Shown piece by piece: positions 52,097 through 62,569 of a stretch of 64,000 nucleotides of DNA. How positions within the stretch are numbered: the first letter of the stretch is position 1; each line of letters opens with the position of its first letter. The position numbers and the translations under genes are program-made. The DNA is from Macrothele yani (lineage: Eukaryota > Arthropoda > Arachnida > Araneae > Macrothelidae), in contig CM076999.1 in NCBI GenBank assembly GCA_039090855.1, positions 111,227,072 through 111,291,071 on the forward strand. The letters run 5' to 3'. The notes under the pieces were generated by a model. It had not been told where the DNA came from. It did no database searches and worked only from the letters and a program-made list of their open reading frames with translations.

Positions 52097-53352
52097 TTAG
52101 GTGTGCAACTTAATTCTCGATCACAGGCGCGACACGTTGACAGCAAATTATAGCAAATCGAATACGTACCTAATCAGGGAAATAATCCCGTCGTGTTGGA
52201 TGCATTTGCGCCATCAGTCAAGGAGCTGCTGAATGCCAGTATGGAAAAAAGAGGGCTGTTTCGAGTTGTTAAAGTCATCAATACGTGTGTGGATCTTCTC
52301 GACAGAAGTGAAGTGCATATCACTCAGATGATGTTTCCGGGAGCGAAAGAGGTGATAATCCGATGGGACGGAGACTAGAGAATACGCCTGGTGGGACAAA
52401 ATCTCCCATCCCAGGTCGGTGATCGTGTTTAAAGTCGTTTTCGCGGTGTGAGGATGCGCGTTATCCTAAAGCAACAGGGCCGACCTTCTGCCCTTGCCGG
52501 TGTATGGCCTTTTCACCTCCATTGCGTCACTCACACGAATGAGTTGCTCACAATAATGCTCAGCATTGACCGTTTCACTAGGTTTGAGCAACTCATAGTG
52601 TACAACACCGTGCTGATCCCACCATATGCACAACAACTACTTCATGGCATGGATATTCGGTTTGGCGGTACTGGTGGTAGACTGACCTGGAAAAACCTTG
52701 ATTTGCGCTTCTTAGGATTATTGTAGAGGATCCACTTCTCATCACAGGTCAAAATCTTGTGGAGGAAATCCTTCTTGAATCTGGAGAGCAAGGACACAGC
52801 AACATCATAGCGCCTGGACTTGTTTGCAGCTGTGAGTTGGTAGGGCACCCTACGGCCCTCCTTATGAATCCGTCCAAGCTTGTGCAGGCTTTTTGCAATG
52901 GCTTGCCGTGTTACTCCGAGTTCCTGGGCGAGCTCTGACTATGTGCGACAGGGATCCACGTCCGACAGTTGTTCCAGTTCCTCATCATAAACTTTCTGTG
53001 GCTGTCCCGGAGGTTCTGCATCATGGAGATCGAAATTTCCCTGCTTAAACCGCTGGAACCACTTTTTACACGTACTGTAGGACACAGCAGCCTCACCCAA
53101 AGCAGCACAGATCATTTGCTAGACATTTTTTTTCAGCTGAAACATGAACAGGATGTGCCTTAAATGTTGCTCCTCGAACGACATTGCTTTCACCGTCAAC
53201 GTTCGTCTCTTTTGTCACTACAGCTGTGAACGGTTTCCTGGAAAGGTGTTGGATGGCACTGCAATCAGCCATTATCGCACATAGCTATTAGCATTGGCCG
53301 ACGTTCTATGATCGCTTGCGGTTATGGGCCGAGAATTAAGTTGCGCACCTAA
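52097..53352 (-). mobile_element. mariner element, 1.26 kb, degenerate
   Basis: The ends TTAGGTGTGCAACTTAATTC (left) and GAATTAAGTTGCGCACCTAA (right) are inverted repeats with TA duplications (52095-52096 and 53353-53354). It lies inside the AAGGTGACCAGA foldback element. Confidence 0.92.
52200..53250 (-). pseudogene. mariner transposase, several frames
   Basis: Recognisable parts: 52848-52642 ending ILTCDEKWILYNNPKKRKSR (the first Asp, in a changed 'TCDEKW' context), the linker PYQLTAANKSRRYDVAVSLL upstream, and 52399-52214 with SDYHLFRS and FTSVEKIHTRID near the third Asp. The N-terminus (53108-52911) is frameshifted. Inactive. Confidence 0.75.
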
Positions 53353-53660
53353 TAGATGCTGAAAAGGATGAGATTTATTCCCCATCCTATAAATATTTTA
53401 GTTCTTTCCAGTTAAAACAAAAATGAAATAACATCACCATTATCAAGGTGACTTTGTTTGATGCTTCGGCATGTCTCCCATCAATATTGTGTGACTTCTA
53501 ACTTAATTTAAGAAAAAATTCATCTGCTTCAGAAAATAGTTTCATACCTTTATATGAGTCCATTTTCTTGCAATTAAATATGTAATTGATGCTAAATTTG
53601 GTTGCATTTAGTAGATTCAATTGAATTCTATAAGTTTTGTTTAGCACATTTTTTCATATT

Positions 53661-54290
53661 TCAATTTTTGAGAAATTTCAGAAATTGAGGACAAAAATAA
53701 GAAATTGAGGGCATTTGACATCCTCAATCAGTTTTTACAGGATTGAGGACTGTCCTCAGAAAATGAGGATGTCTGGTCACCTTTACACTGTTCTCCAACA
53801 TAAGAAATTGAGAACATTTGTCATCCTCAGTCAGTTTTTAGGGAATTGAGGACTGTCCCCGAAAAATGAAGACATCTGGTCATCTTAATGTACGCTGTTC
53901 TCCAACATAAGAAATTGAGAGCGTTTGACATCCTCAATCAGTTTTTATGGAGTTGAGGACAAATCATTGAAATTGAGGACTGTCTCCAGAAAATGAAGAC
54001 GTCTGGTCATCTTAATATACGCTGTTCTCCAACATAAGAAATTGAGGACATTTGATGTCCTCGGTCAGTTTTTATGGAATTAAAGACGAAGAATTGAAAT
54101 TGAGGACTGTCCCCACAAAATGAGGACGTCTGGTCACCTTAATGTACGCTGTTCTCCAACATAAGAAATTGAGGACATTTGATGTCCTCAGTCAGTTTTT
54201 ATGGAATTGAGGATGAAGCATTGAAATTGAGGACTGTCCCCAGAAAATGAGGACGTCTGGTCACCTTAATTATAAGGTGACCAGACATCC
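53661..54290. repeat. ~127-bp tandem units carrying the element terminus
   Basis: TTCTCCAACATAAGAAATTG begins at 53791, 53898, 54025 and 54152 (spacings 107, 127, 127). Each unit ends with a TCTGGTCA[C/T]CTT terminus-like word (about 53771, 53876, 54004, 54131, 54254). Words such as GGACTGTCC.C and TTGACATCCTCA recur. Confidence 0.88.
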
Positions 54291-54493
54291 TCATTAATAA
54301 ACATGCCGAATAGAATACAAATTTATGATGTCGAATAGAGCGAAATAGTAAATATGTTTACTATAATATATGATACTAAGTTTGTAGCTTTTTTTAACTG
54401 GTAAATCTGTGGATTATATGACAAAAAATATGGTACTTGTTTTCAGTTGTCATTAATAATTTGGTTGTTTAATGTCGTTATGCATGTTTACAG
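54266..54493. other. intron end with a lone foldback terminus
   Basis: AAGGTGACCAGACATCCTCA at 54272 is a second terminus in direct orientation, 6 bp after the first. A further 200 bp to the acceptor shows no other feature. Confidence 0.6.
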
Positions 54494-54881
54494 ACCTCAC
54501 GATGCAGCTCCTACTGCCAAGAGAAAGAAGACTGCTGCTAGCACTCCGATCATCACTAGCAGCCCAAGTGAAGACCACACCTACAGTGCCTGCCTTACCC
54601 CACAGGGCTGCAGCCCATGCCTCAGCCCTTTGTCCAGCGAAGTGCGTGACCTTTACGAGGACAGCAGAAGTGCTTCGGAAGAACAGGACGACGACGAGGA
54701 CAATTCTGCAGGACTGGATTCCTCCACTGCCACAGAAATGACATTGTTAAAAACCAAGACTACCAAAGAGGACGAAGAGGAACGTAAGAAGCTTGCAGAG
54801 GGTGCTCACGCCCTGTTAAACCTAGCTAAAATAGCTACAAAAAGAAGACAGCTCAAGGGGTTTGATAAGAAGAGTTCCTGA
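54494..54881 (+). CDS. FOXN2/3-like forkhead factor, terminal coding exon
   Basis: The acceptor is ATGTTTACAG (to 54493). One base completes the Arg codon begun in the 29319 exon, then the frame reads PHDAAPTAKRKKTAASTP, a basic stretch. It continues to SPSEDHTYSACLTPQG, a Ser/Asp/Glu-rich part (RSASEEQDDDEDNSAG), and the C-terminal helix ERKKLAEGAHALLNLAKIA, ending KKSS and a stop at 54879-54881. From memory, FOXN3 has 'PKEDHNYSSAKSS' and a C-terminal 'EMKEAAGSLLHLAGIRS', which align with two of these. This is the end of the protein. Family call by recall, coding call by phase and open frame. Confidence 0.82.
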
Positions 54882-57355
54882 ACTGGAAATTTGTATAGGA
54901 CTTCAAAGAATCATGAAAGATATCGTACAATCATTACAAGAAAACATAGTTTAAATGTTTGAGTTAGGACAAGATTAGTGGTTGGTTAGTATATGATTTG
55001 TTCTGTTTAATTTTTTATGTGTGGTCATGTTACAAAGTAAGGGGAGTAATGGGAGACTGCATGTTAAATCCCTTTTATTGTATCATGACTTTGTTATGAT
55101 TTCTGGCTTAGTGTTATGCTGTTCTGAGGCCAGGATCGTATCTTATTCAATTGTGTAGCAATAATAATTGTTTTTTGTCGACAACAGTTTATTATGATCC
55201 AGTAACGCATTCAGTGAAGCAGAATAGTTGTAGGATTATCTGCTAAAACTTTGTTTCCTACTGTAAAGTGAACTTGAGGTTAGGTAATGTACTATCTCTT
55301 GGTCAGTGTGTTATTTATTTCAAGTATTTTGAGTGTTGTTGTTTTTTTTTTTTTTTTTTAGTGCTTTTTTTTTATAGGTTTTTCCTTTCTTCATGGCAGT
55401 TATTCTCAACGAAATTTGTCCCTAATAACCATAAAAGAAATTGCAATTTGATTTTGATTTCCTTTTTGTGGTGTTTATTATTTTTTTGTTTCTTTTCACT
55501 TCAGAATTGAATTTTAAAAAGTGATTATGAATTCAGGATGGAGCAAAATATTTATCTCACAGTGTTTTAAACATCTTCTGAAAGTCCACCTTATAAGAGC
55601 ATTATGTAGACATGTAAGAAGAAGATAATGTTTTTTTTTGTTTGTTTTTTTAATGTTCAAAAAGTTTATTTTTAATTTCCCACTCATTACGATCCGAAAA
55701 TTTCTTTGTTTGATTATTTAAATGGTTTTAGAAAGAAATTGAACTTGTTTTCTATTATTCCTGTTGTTAATCAGAGTGCTTAATAATAACTAAATTTTTA
55801 AATTGTAAATCTCCAAATATGCACCATTGGAAGTGCTCAGGTCCAATAATTTATGAGCTGAGGCAGATTTGTAGAAATTATTTTGAATATATATTGGTTT
55901 ATCTTTTTTTTTTTTTTTGCTCTCTTATGTTTGCTTCTTAAAATCTTTTCTGTGATAAATGTTTCAATTGTAGTTTAAAAGTTTTCTGTAGTTTAGTTGT
56001 AGCTTGAGAAAAATATCTCTCAAGTATGATTTGTTTTTAGTGTACAAAAGGTGTACATTGCTTCTTTTAAAATATGTCTTGTTGAGGAAAATGAATTTAT
56101 TCTAAATACATTTTTCTTTATGTTCTACATAACTTTGTTGGAACAGCTTTATTCATGCATGTTTACTTGTTTAAATTATGAGCTTCTCCCTATTGTTATA
56201 TGTTTCAAATACTTGCTATAGGCAACAGAAGTTCTAAGGCCATATTCTGAATAATGTAGATTTCTTTACTCCCAAAGCTGCTTTTTTTATATAATGAATG
56301 GCTTTGAGAGACTGCTGATAGCTTTAGAGAAGTATATGGTCAATTGTGAAATTGCCCATGCTAACCAAATTATAAAAAATAATCACAAGGGTAATTAACA
56401 GTTGATATAGAGAAACACTGATCTTTCGCAGACTGCAGGCACTGTTAAATTCAAAATTGCCAGTTTCATACTTTTTTTTATTTTAAAGCATGATTTGGTA
56501 TTTAAAGATTCAAGTAAAAAGTATGAGGGCACACTAGAGTATAGTGACAGAAGTTAAAGGTATTGGTCAGTACAGTGCTGTTCAGATCTAAATGAATTAT
56601 GAGCAGGCAGAAGTGTTGCTTATGTTTGTATCATGTATCGAGAATCTCCAAACCATATTCTCTACTTCTATTTGCTGCCCAAATGGAACCTTTTTGCCTA
56701 TCTAATTCTCTTGCATGCCAAAGTTTACCTTAGTGTTTGGATTCCAGTTAAACAAAATAGCGTTTGTTATTTCTTGTGTAATATCGTTTGCTGAATATGA
56801 TGAGTTTTTCACGAAGGTCATTACCTAATCTCAAGTTGTTGTCTATAATGAATGATCAAGTTGTTGTGCCTATTTTGGTTTGTTGCATCCTATGGTTATG
56901 CGTTTAAAATTGTGGTTACCTTCTTTCATGTAAAATACTCAACCATTAGATTTCTATTATGCAAACAAAGACAAAATAGATTTATATATATACACGAGTA
57001 CTGTGTAAAGTTGTCATAATTTTGCTTCCAGTTATTTGTGAAAAAAAAAACATAAATGTATTTTAGTACACTTTGGTGTGGATGCAAATTGTTTGTTAGA
57101 GCTCAACTTTGTTGAAAACCTTTATGAACTTAGGAGAATCTCAAGACGTTTACAATTTTAGTTTTGCCCCTTGTAACTTTTACCGCCGTTTTGAGCTCAG
57201 CTGCAGCTGTTTGCCCATAAATGTCTTCCAGTGCAAGTAAGGGCAAGGATAATATGAGAGAAAGCATTAATGAATGTTACTTATGTATATGTATTATTTT
57301 TTTCATCTTCAGGTATAATTTGTACAATAAATTGCTTAAGAATTATAATTTGTTT
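54882..57355 (+). other. 3' UTR of the FOXN-like gene
   Basis: About 2.4 kb without a transposon scar, T-rich, following the stop codon and reaching the AATAAA at 57326. The lack of repeats here, against the dense introns, supports transcribed and constrained DNA. Long UTRs are usual for FOXN3. The exact cleavage site is not seen. Confidence 0.6.
57326..57331 (+). terminator. polyadenylation signal AATAAA
   Basis: TACAATAAATTGCTTAAG is the clearest AATAAA after the stop codon; a cleavage site is expected about 15-25 bases on. A downstream T/G-rich region (ATTTGTTTGAATATTC) follows. Confidence 0.6.
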
Positions 57356-57586
57356 GAATATTCAGTTTATTATTCGCTGAATTGGTAGGAAATGGCACCA
57401 GCATTTTCTTGAATTGCCATTTGGTGATTTGTGTAGGAGGAAACTTAACCTAAAATTTTACTTGATTCCACTGTTTGTTCATTTTTCACAGTTCCTACTC
57501 AAAGATTGTCTCCTTTCTGCTTTTCTATTTAAAGTGACTCAAGGTCTTGATTTTCTTGATCCATGAGTTCATTTTCCAGGGTTCCT

Positions 57587-57690
57587 GCAGTTCTTATAAA
57601 TCCTTAAAAAGTTCTTTATTATTTTTTCCAGGATGCTTAAAAGTACTTTTTTTTTTTTTTTTTTTTTTTGCCAAAAATTGCAAAAAGTAA
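57587..57690 (+). mobile_element. hAT-like terminal fragment CAGGGTTCC
   Basis: CAGGGTTCCTGCAGTTC is followed by CTTAAAAAGTTC and CTTAAAAGTACT, like the subterminal words at 61926. Poly-T (57649-57669) interrupts it. No mate was found. Confidence 0.5.
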
Positions 57691-57741
57691 TTTTTTTTTT
57701 CAGAACTGGTTGTACGAAATCCAGAAGTTCATGTAGTGCTT

Positions 57742-57974
57742 AGAACTTTTGCTGGCCACTCCAGTGCTGCTGTGGTCTAAGCACTGGCTTCTGATCATTT
57801 GTCTGAGATTGGTTTAGGTTCAAATCCTGGTAAGACATGGATGTTGTGTTTGGCTTAGGGCACTGGATCTCTCCCTCCCCTGAATCCAATGGCCCTAAAT
57901 TAGGGATGGACGACTGCTTATAGTCCATCGAGTTGCTCACCGTGGTCATTAAACCTCCAATTAAAAAAAAAAAC
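57742..57974 (+). mobile_element. tRNA-derived SINE, copy 2
   Basis: Same family as 29574-29801: A-box-like GTGGTCTAAGCACTGG, B-box-like GGTTCAAATCC, body GGATGTTGTGTTTGGCTTAG and CTAAATTAGGGATGG, and a poly-A end. AACTTTTGC and AACTGTTGC (57733 and 57971) flank it as an imperfect duplication. More diverged than copy 1, so older. Confidence 0.85.
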
Positions 57975-59789
57975 TGTTGCCAGTTAGTTATGTTGATGAT
58001 GTCTTATTTATAACATCGTGGGAGAGCACCGGATAGTGTAAGATAAGTTTGCTGAAAAAAGTGAAAGACCATCAGCCAAATTAAACATATTGAGCAGAAG
58101 CCACCCAACCGCAGTTGTATAAAAAAAAATGTATGTACGTGCACAAACATTGAAACAGAAAACCTGCTGCAAACCCACCAAACGCAAACCACTGTAACAA
58201 TAGAATATGATAGTTTGAAGAAAAATTATTAGAACATTACAGATTCCAATGATGACATAAGTACATTATGATTGAATGTGCAGCAATATGTGTGAAATGG
58301 CTAGATTCATATTTTTCCTTCTACCACAAATGAGGTCGTTAGAATTCACGTGGTTCAACTTCCATCGTATTTTCCTTATTCGGTGCAGGTAATGCGTTTC
58401 CATGTAGTTTATTAGTTTTACATAATTATTGTATTTAGTCTATAATGTCTTGAAGTGGTGGCAGGAAACGCATAAACTGAGAATTTAAAGCAAAACAGAA
58501 AGTTTTTCTAAAACAAAAGACAATTATAAGTGACAGTTTAATTTTTTTTTTTTTTTTCAAAAAATCCAGCAGAAACTATCTGCAAAATCTGTTAATAATT
58601 TGGAGACTATCCACGTACACACATACGTCTGCATTCTGTAACTCTGCACCCAACATGCCCCATCATCATCATTTGGCACTGATATTTCACTTTTGTATTT
58701 CCCTTTTCCATATCTGCAATTTATTCAGTTATACCGTGAGCTAATTAAGTGCAAAACTGAAATCTCAGGCACATAGTTTCAACTTTTGTTTTGCAATTTA
58801 AGCCATGATATGATTATGTACAAAATTCAGATCTTGAATTCATAACTTAGCAGCAGTTTTACAATTTATATACTATATTTTCCAATTATAATACTGCGGC
58901 ATTTAACTAGGTCAGCTTATAACCACCCTTTTATTTTTTTTTATTATTTTTTTTTTTTTTGTATGTGCTAGGGAAGATGAAATGTGGGTTTCTCTTTAGC
59001 CTTGTACATAACACAGTCATTGAGTCCGCAACAGGGACAACAACTAAATGATATACACTTCCACTATCACCCATGAAGTTGGTTAAAGTGGAATCTTCCT
59101 CTTTCTAAGTGCATAAACCACTGGAAGTATCAAGCAAGTGCTAAAAGCCTTCAGCAGTTAGAGTAGAATCTTCCTCTTTTTAAGTGCATACACCACTGTA
59201 GGCATTGCTGGATTTAAGGCTTTTGGGTCCCTAGGCCAAATTTTCTATGACCTTTTGAAGAATGCTTTCAGTGAGGAGGTTGAACAACATTCTTCATAGT
59301 GAAAACAGACTTATACAGCTAATATTAGACTTTCTGCACTTTAATAGTCTTTAGTAATAAAGGATGACATGGTTCTTCATAAAGATTATCCATAAATTTT
59401 ACATAAATGTGGGTTTTTATAAGAATGTGCGATATTTTACTGACTTCTCAAATTTTGGGCCTGTAAAGTTCAACATCATTTGTGATTTTCAAACTTTCTT
59501 ATATGATTGTTTCGACACAGTTAAATTTTGTGCTTGTTAATCATTGGAGTACGTAGAATCAGGTCATTTATGTAGGTACATACATACTTATCATTAAGCT
59601 GATCTCTGAGATAGAGCGTTCAGCTCCTCAAAGAAAGACCATCTGCCAAGTAAGCGTTTAACTGATAAAACTAGAATTTACTTACCGTTGATGTATCAAA
59701 TGTCTGCATTTGCAATGATCTCGGGCACACAGTTCAAGCTTCATTGATGCTCACAAGACCTTTTGTGCTTCATACTCATAATCTTTTTC
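57975..59789. other. intergenic sequence, nothing recognised
   Basis: AT-rich with T runs at 58543-58557 and 58944-58960. No gene, RNA or element end was recognised. Confidence 0.4.
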
Positions 59790-60330
59790 TCAAGCAGACA
59801 TTCCTGAATGTGGTCTTCCCGTGATTTCCTTGGCCTTCCTCTACCTTTCTTTCCTGCACTTGGGCTGAAAAGTTCTCTTAGTCAGCACCTCATGACTCAT
59901 TCTTTCAACATGGCCAAACCACCTAAGAATATTAGTATGCACCTTACTAACAACATTTTGCTTCATATTGCACATCTTCATTCCTCACATGATTGCAACG
60001 TGTCTTGCCACAAACCCCTTATCAGTAACACAACTCCCCGGAATGCAAACGACCCCCTGTGTCTTTTCTGTAGTACCCAGGTTTCACTGCTGTACATCAG
60101 AGTAGGAACAGTTACACTTTCGTATACAGCTATTCGGGACTTTCTCGAGAACCCACCTTTCCTGCGAAATCTTAATGGAGCTATGACTTTCAAGGAATTC
60201 ACTCACCTGCTAATTTTGCCATCTAATTTGCTCTCTCTCTGTGAAACATACTTCCTTCCTAAATACACAAACTCATTCTCCTGGTCAAACATTTGTGTTG
60301 GTATTTACAACAAATTTGTTAAACAACTAT
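59790..60330 (-). pseudogene. LINE C-terminal fragment (RT thumb region)
   Basis: Minus-strand frames read EFVYLGRKYVSQRESKLDGK, then SRKSRIAVYESVTVPTLMYS-SETWVL, matching the RT C-terminus of jockey-, RTE- or CR1-type LINEs ('FVYLG...', 'AV..S...PTLLYGSETW'). It is followed by degenerate sequence. Only the C-terminus is present. Confidence 0.72.
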
Positions 60331-60475
60331 AGTACCACAGAAAGAGAGGGGTCCTCCCCCCCCCCCCCAAGTGGGACACCTTCAGCAATATCTGTACTTG
60401 ATGTAACTTCAAATAGTTTAGTTTTTTTTTTTTTTTTTTTGCAGAGGTATCATGTCCTCAAAAGAAGAGTAATTC

Positions 60476-60508
60476 AAAATTCTTGAGCAGAATGCTGCTC
60501 AAGAATTT
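60476..60508. repeat. short hairpin
   Basis: ATTCTTGAGCAG-AATG-CTGCTCAAGAAT, 12-bp arms, in a T-rich context. Confidence 0.85.
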
Positions 60509-61133
60509 TTTTCTCCTCCTCTGTGTGCTACTAGAGTTGTTTAACAATTTTTTTTGTAAATACCTACACAGATGACATGATTCTATGTGCTGTGCAATGA
60601 TTAACACACACAAAGTTTTACTGTGTCGAAACAATCACATAAGAAAATTTCTAAACCACAAATTATATTGTGTAGGCAGCTTGTTCTGAACTCACACAAT
60701 ACGTTGTAGGAAACTCAAACCTTGTAAAATTGTGTGGGACTGGTAGGAAGCCTGCAATGCACACATAACAAATTGGTGAAAGCAGTTGGGTAAACATGTT
60801 GGTTATACATTAAGAAAAGTTGAAAAAACTTAATGTTACTAAATGTCTGGTTTATCACGAAAAGGATGCAGACGTGCCAGCTCTCTGGATTTAGGCGGGA
60901 GACTGTGGATTTTTAGCCCTTCCTCCATCCCTCCGGATGAATGTCAAATTCTCATGATGTTCGTCAAGAAATAGCCATTAAGTTGGTCAAAATTCCATCA
61001 ACCACCATGATTTCAAACCACCTGTCAAATAGTTTTCTTCCTGTGTCGATGCAAGGTGGCATTACAGTCATCAGTTTGGTACTTTTCCTCTCCTATATGC
61101 AAAAAGAAAGCTGCCCCTGTGGCATAGCTTTCT

Positions 61134-61193
61134 TTGCAAATTTTTCCGACCCACCTCGAACCAATCGTCCGAGGTGGGTCGGAAAAAAATTTG
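61134..61193. repeat. hairpin, ~26-bp arms
   Basis: TTTGCAAATTTTTCCGACCCACCTCG and CGAGGTGGGTCGGAAAAAAATTTGC pair around a short loop (AACCAATCGTC). No coding function was recognised. Confidence 0.85.
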
Positions 61194-61799
61194 CTTCAAA
61201 ACAAATTCTTCCAGTCTGATTGTCATCAGCAAAGAGCTCGCTCACTCTGGCACTATCTAGCCTGAGAGGGTCAGTAATTGATTAACAAATGAGAGCTGCC
61301 CTGCCTTCTGCTTACAGTTCAGTCTTTCAGCCCCCCTCCTCAACAGAGCTACACGCATTCTGAGTGATGATAAGCATTTGAGTTGTGGCAAATTCACTTA
61401 GCAACAAAAGGTAGTCGTTACTGAAAGCTTGAGTTTTATTCTTTTTACTTGTGCACCTAATAAACAGATTTTCTTCTTTAACGTTATGTTTCTTTATTTG
61501 AAAGCTGTTAATTTATTTTGCTTTCAAAATTAATTAATTCATGAAATAGGAAATATATAAGAGATCTCTGATTAATATGCTAATCTTTCAAGTTTTAAAT
61601 TTCAAGTATTTGAAAACATTTTCCATCATGTTTGTTGTTTACATTCTTTGCTAACATGTAACCTGTATGAGTGACGGCTCTTGCCGCTTGCTGCCTGTGT
61701 GATGTCATTTCACCAGCCAATAGCAGCTCATATCCAAAATGGCTCAATCTAAAGAGATATCTAAGAACTTAAGGTGGCAGCACACCAAGGGTTGACTGT

Positions 61800-61920
61800 A
61801 CCTTCATTTTCGTAACATAACACAAAAAGGAGAAAGCATCCTGTTGCAAGAAGGTGTCATCTACAACATAAAATGTGAATGTGGTTTCACTCAACTATGT
61901 GAGAGATGCAGGCAGGCAAC
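61800..61920 (+). pseudogene. Penelope GIY-YIG fragment, third copy
   Basis: GTGTCATCTACAACATAAAATGTGAATGTGG...CAACTATGTGAGAGA matches the start of the block at 7285-7345 (I-Y-N-I-K-C-E-C-G...). It stops after about 100 bp at a hAT-like terminus (61926). Confidence 0.65.
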
Positions 61921-61925
61921 TTGGA

Positions 61926-62110
61926 CAGGGTTCGTACGGTCCTTAAAAGTCCTTAAGAACTCCTTATTTTTGTATTTCCATTTCTAAGGCCCTTAAAAGT
62001 CCTTAACAACTCCTTATTTTTGTATTTCCATTTCTAAGGCCCTTAAAAGTCCTTAAGAACTCCTTATTTTTGTATTTCCATTTCTAAGGCCCTTAAAAGT
62101 CCTTAAAACT
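61926..62110 (+). mobile_element. hAT-like terminus with 50-bp tandem units
   Basis: CAGGGTTCGTACGGTCC is followed by three tandem copies of about 50 bp (CCTTAAAAGTCCTTAAGAAC ... TTTCCATTTCTAAGGC). Subterminal iteration is common in these elements. The matching right end may lie beyond the window. Confidence 0.7.
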
Positions 62111-62275
62111 TGCTTTTGCACTGCAGTAATGGGCAGCACAACCCTGCCCTTGTTTTTTTTTGTGTGTCTGTAAATATGCTAACCCCTTCACCAGGGGAGC
62201 TTTCTTCTAGCTCATTGAAGGGAGATAATCCCCTGGAACGCTCTTAGAAATTATCTCCTTTCAACCCCCCCCCCT

Positions 62276-62276
<1 letters not shown>

Positions 62277-62322
<46 letters not shown>
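62277..62322. repeat. (AC)n microsatellite
   Basis: About 22 AC units. Confidence 0.97.
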
Positions 62323-62324
<2 letters not shown>

Positions 62325-62569
62325 TTCAGGGCTCTAGATACAAGGGCTGACTCATACGACAGATTTCAGTTGTCCCCGGAAGTTGCGGCTGGTGACATAG
62401 CTGAGATGCATCACTGAGTGTTAGGAATTACGTTTGCTTTGCTCTGTGCGGGGAACTCTGATGGTAGATGATACAACTGCTGAGCTGCCGAATATGAAAC
62501 AAAATGGTCAAATAATTTAAAGAAACAAAAGGTGTGAAGCAGAATATATCATTGATTGTTCCATCAAAC

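Larger units (their letters stand above)
51505..54265. mobile_element. foldback element AAGGTGACCAGA, with iterated terminal units, split by a mariner
   Basis: The left terminus AAGGTGACCAGA (51505) matches TCTGGTCACCTT (54265). Long arms pair internally, e.g. ACCAAATTCAGCATCAATTA (52059) with TAATTGATGCTAAATTTGGT (53586). The right arm ends in five tandem units, each with a copy of the terminus. A mariner sits at TA in the left-centre. Net length is about 1.5 kb. No coding sequence was found. Confidence 0.83.
29320..54493 (+). other. FOXN-like gene, intron of 25.2 kb
   Basis: The donor is GTATAT at 29320 and the acceptor ATGTTTACAG ends at 54493. It contains the LINE, hAT-like, Tc1, RTE, foldback and mariner elements listed separately. 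Confidence 0.7.

Noticed and set aside
54447..54493. In-frame start upstream of the last exon (MSLIIW...)
   Set aside because: It begins at TTG, includes the splice acceptor and polypyrimidine tract, and so is intron.
54472..54741. Alternative frame MSLCMFTDLTMQLLLP over the last exon
   Set aside because: It ignores the splice acceptor; only the frame in phase with the upstream exons gives FOXN3-like sequence.
60869..61262. hAT-like element from CAGACGTGCCAGCTC to a GGCACTATCTAGCCTG end
   Set aside because: The right end matches poorly and the flanking hexamers (AGGATG and AGAGGG) do not match.
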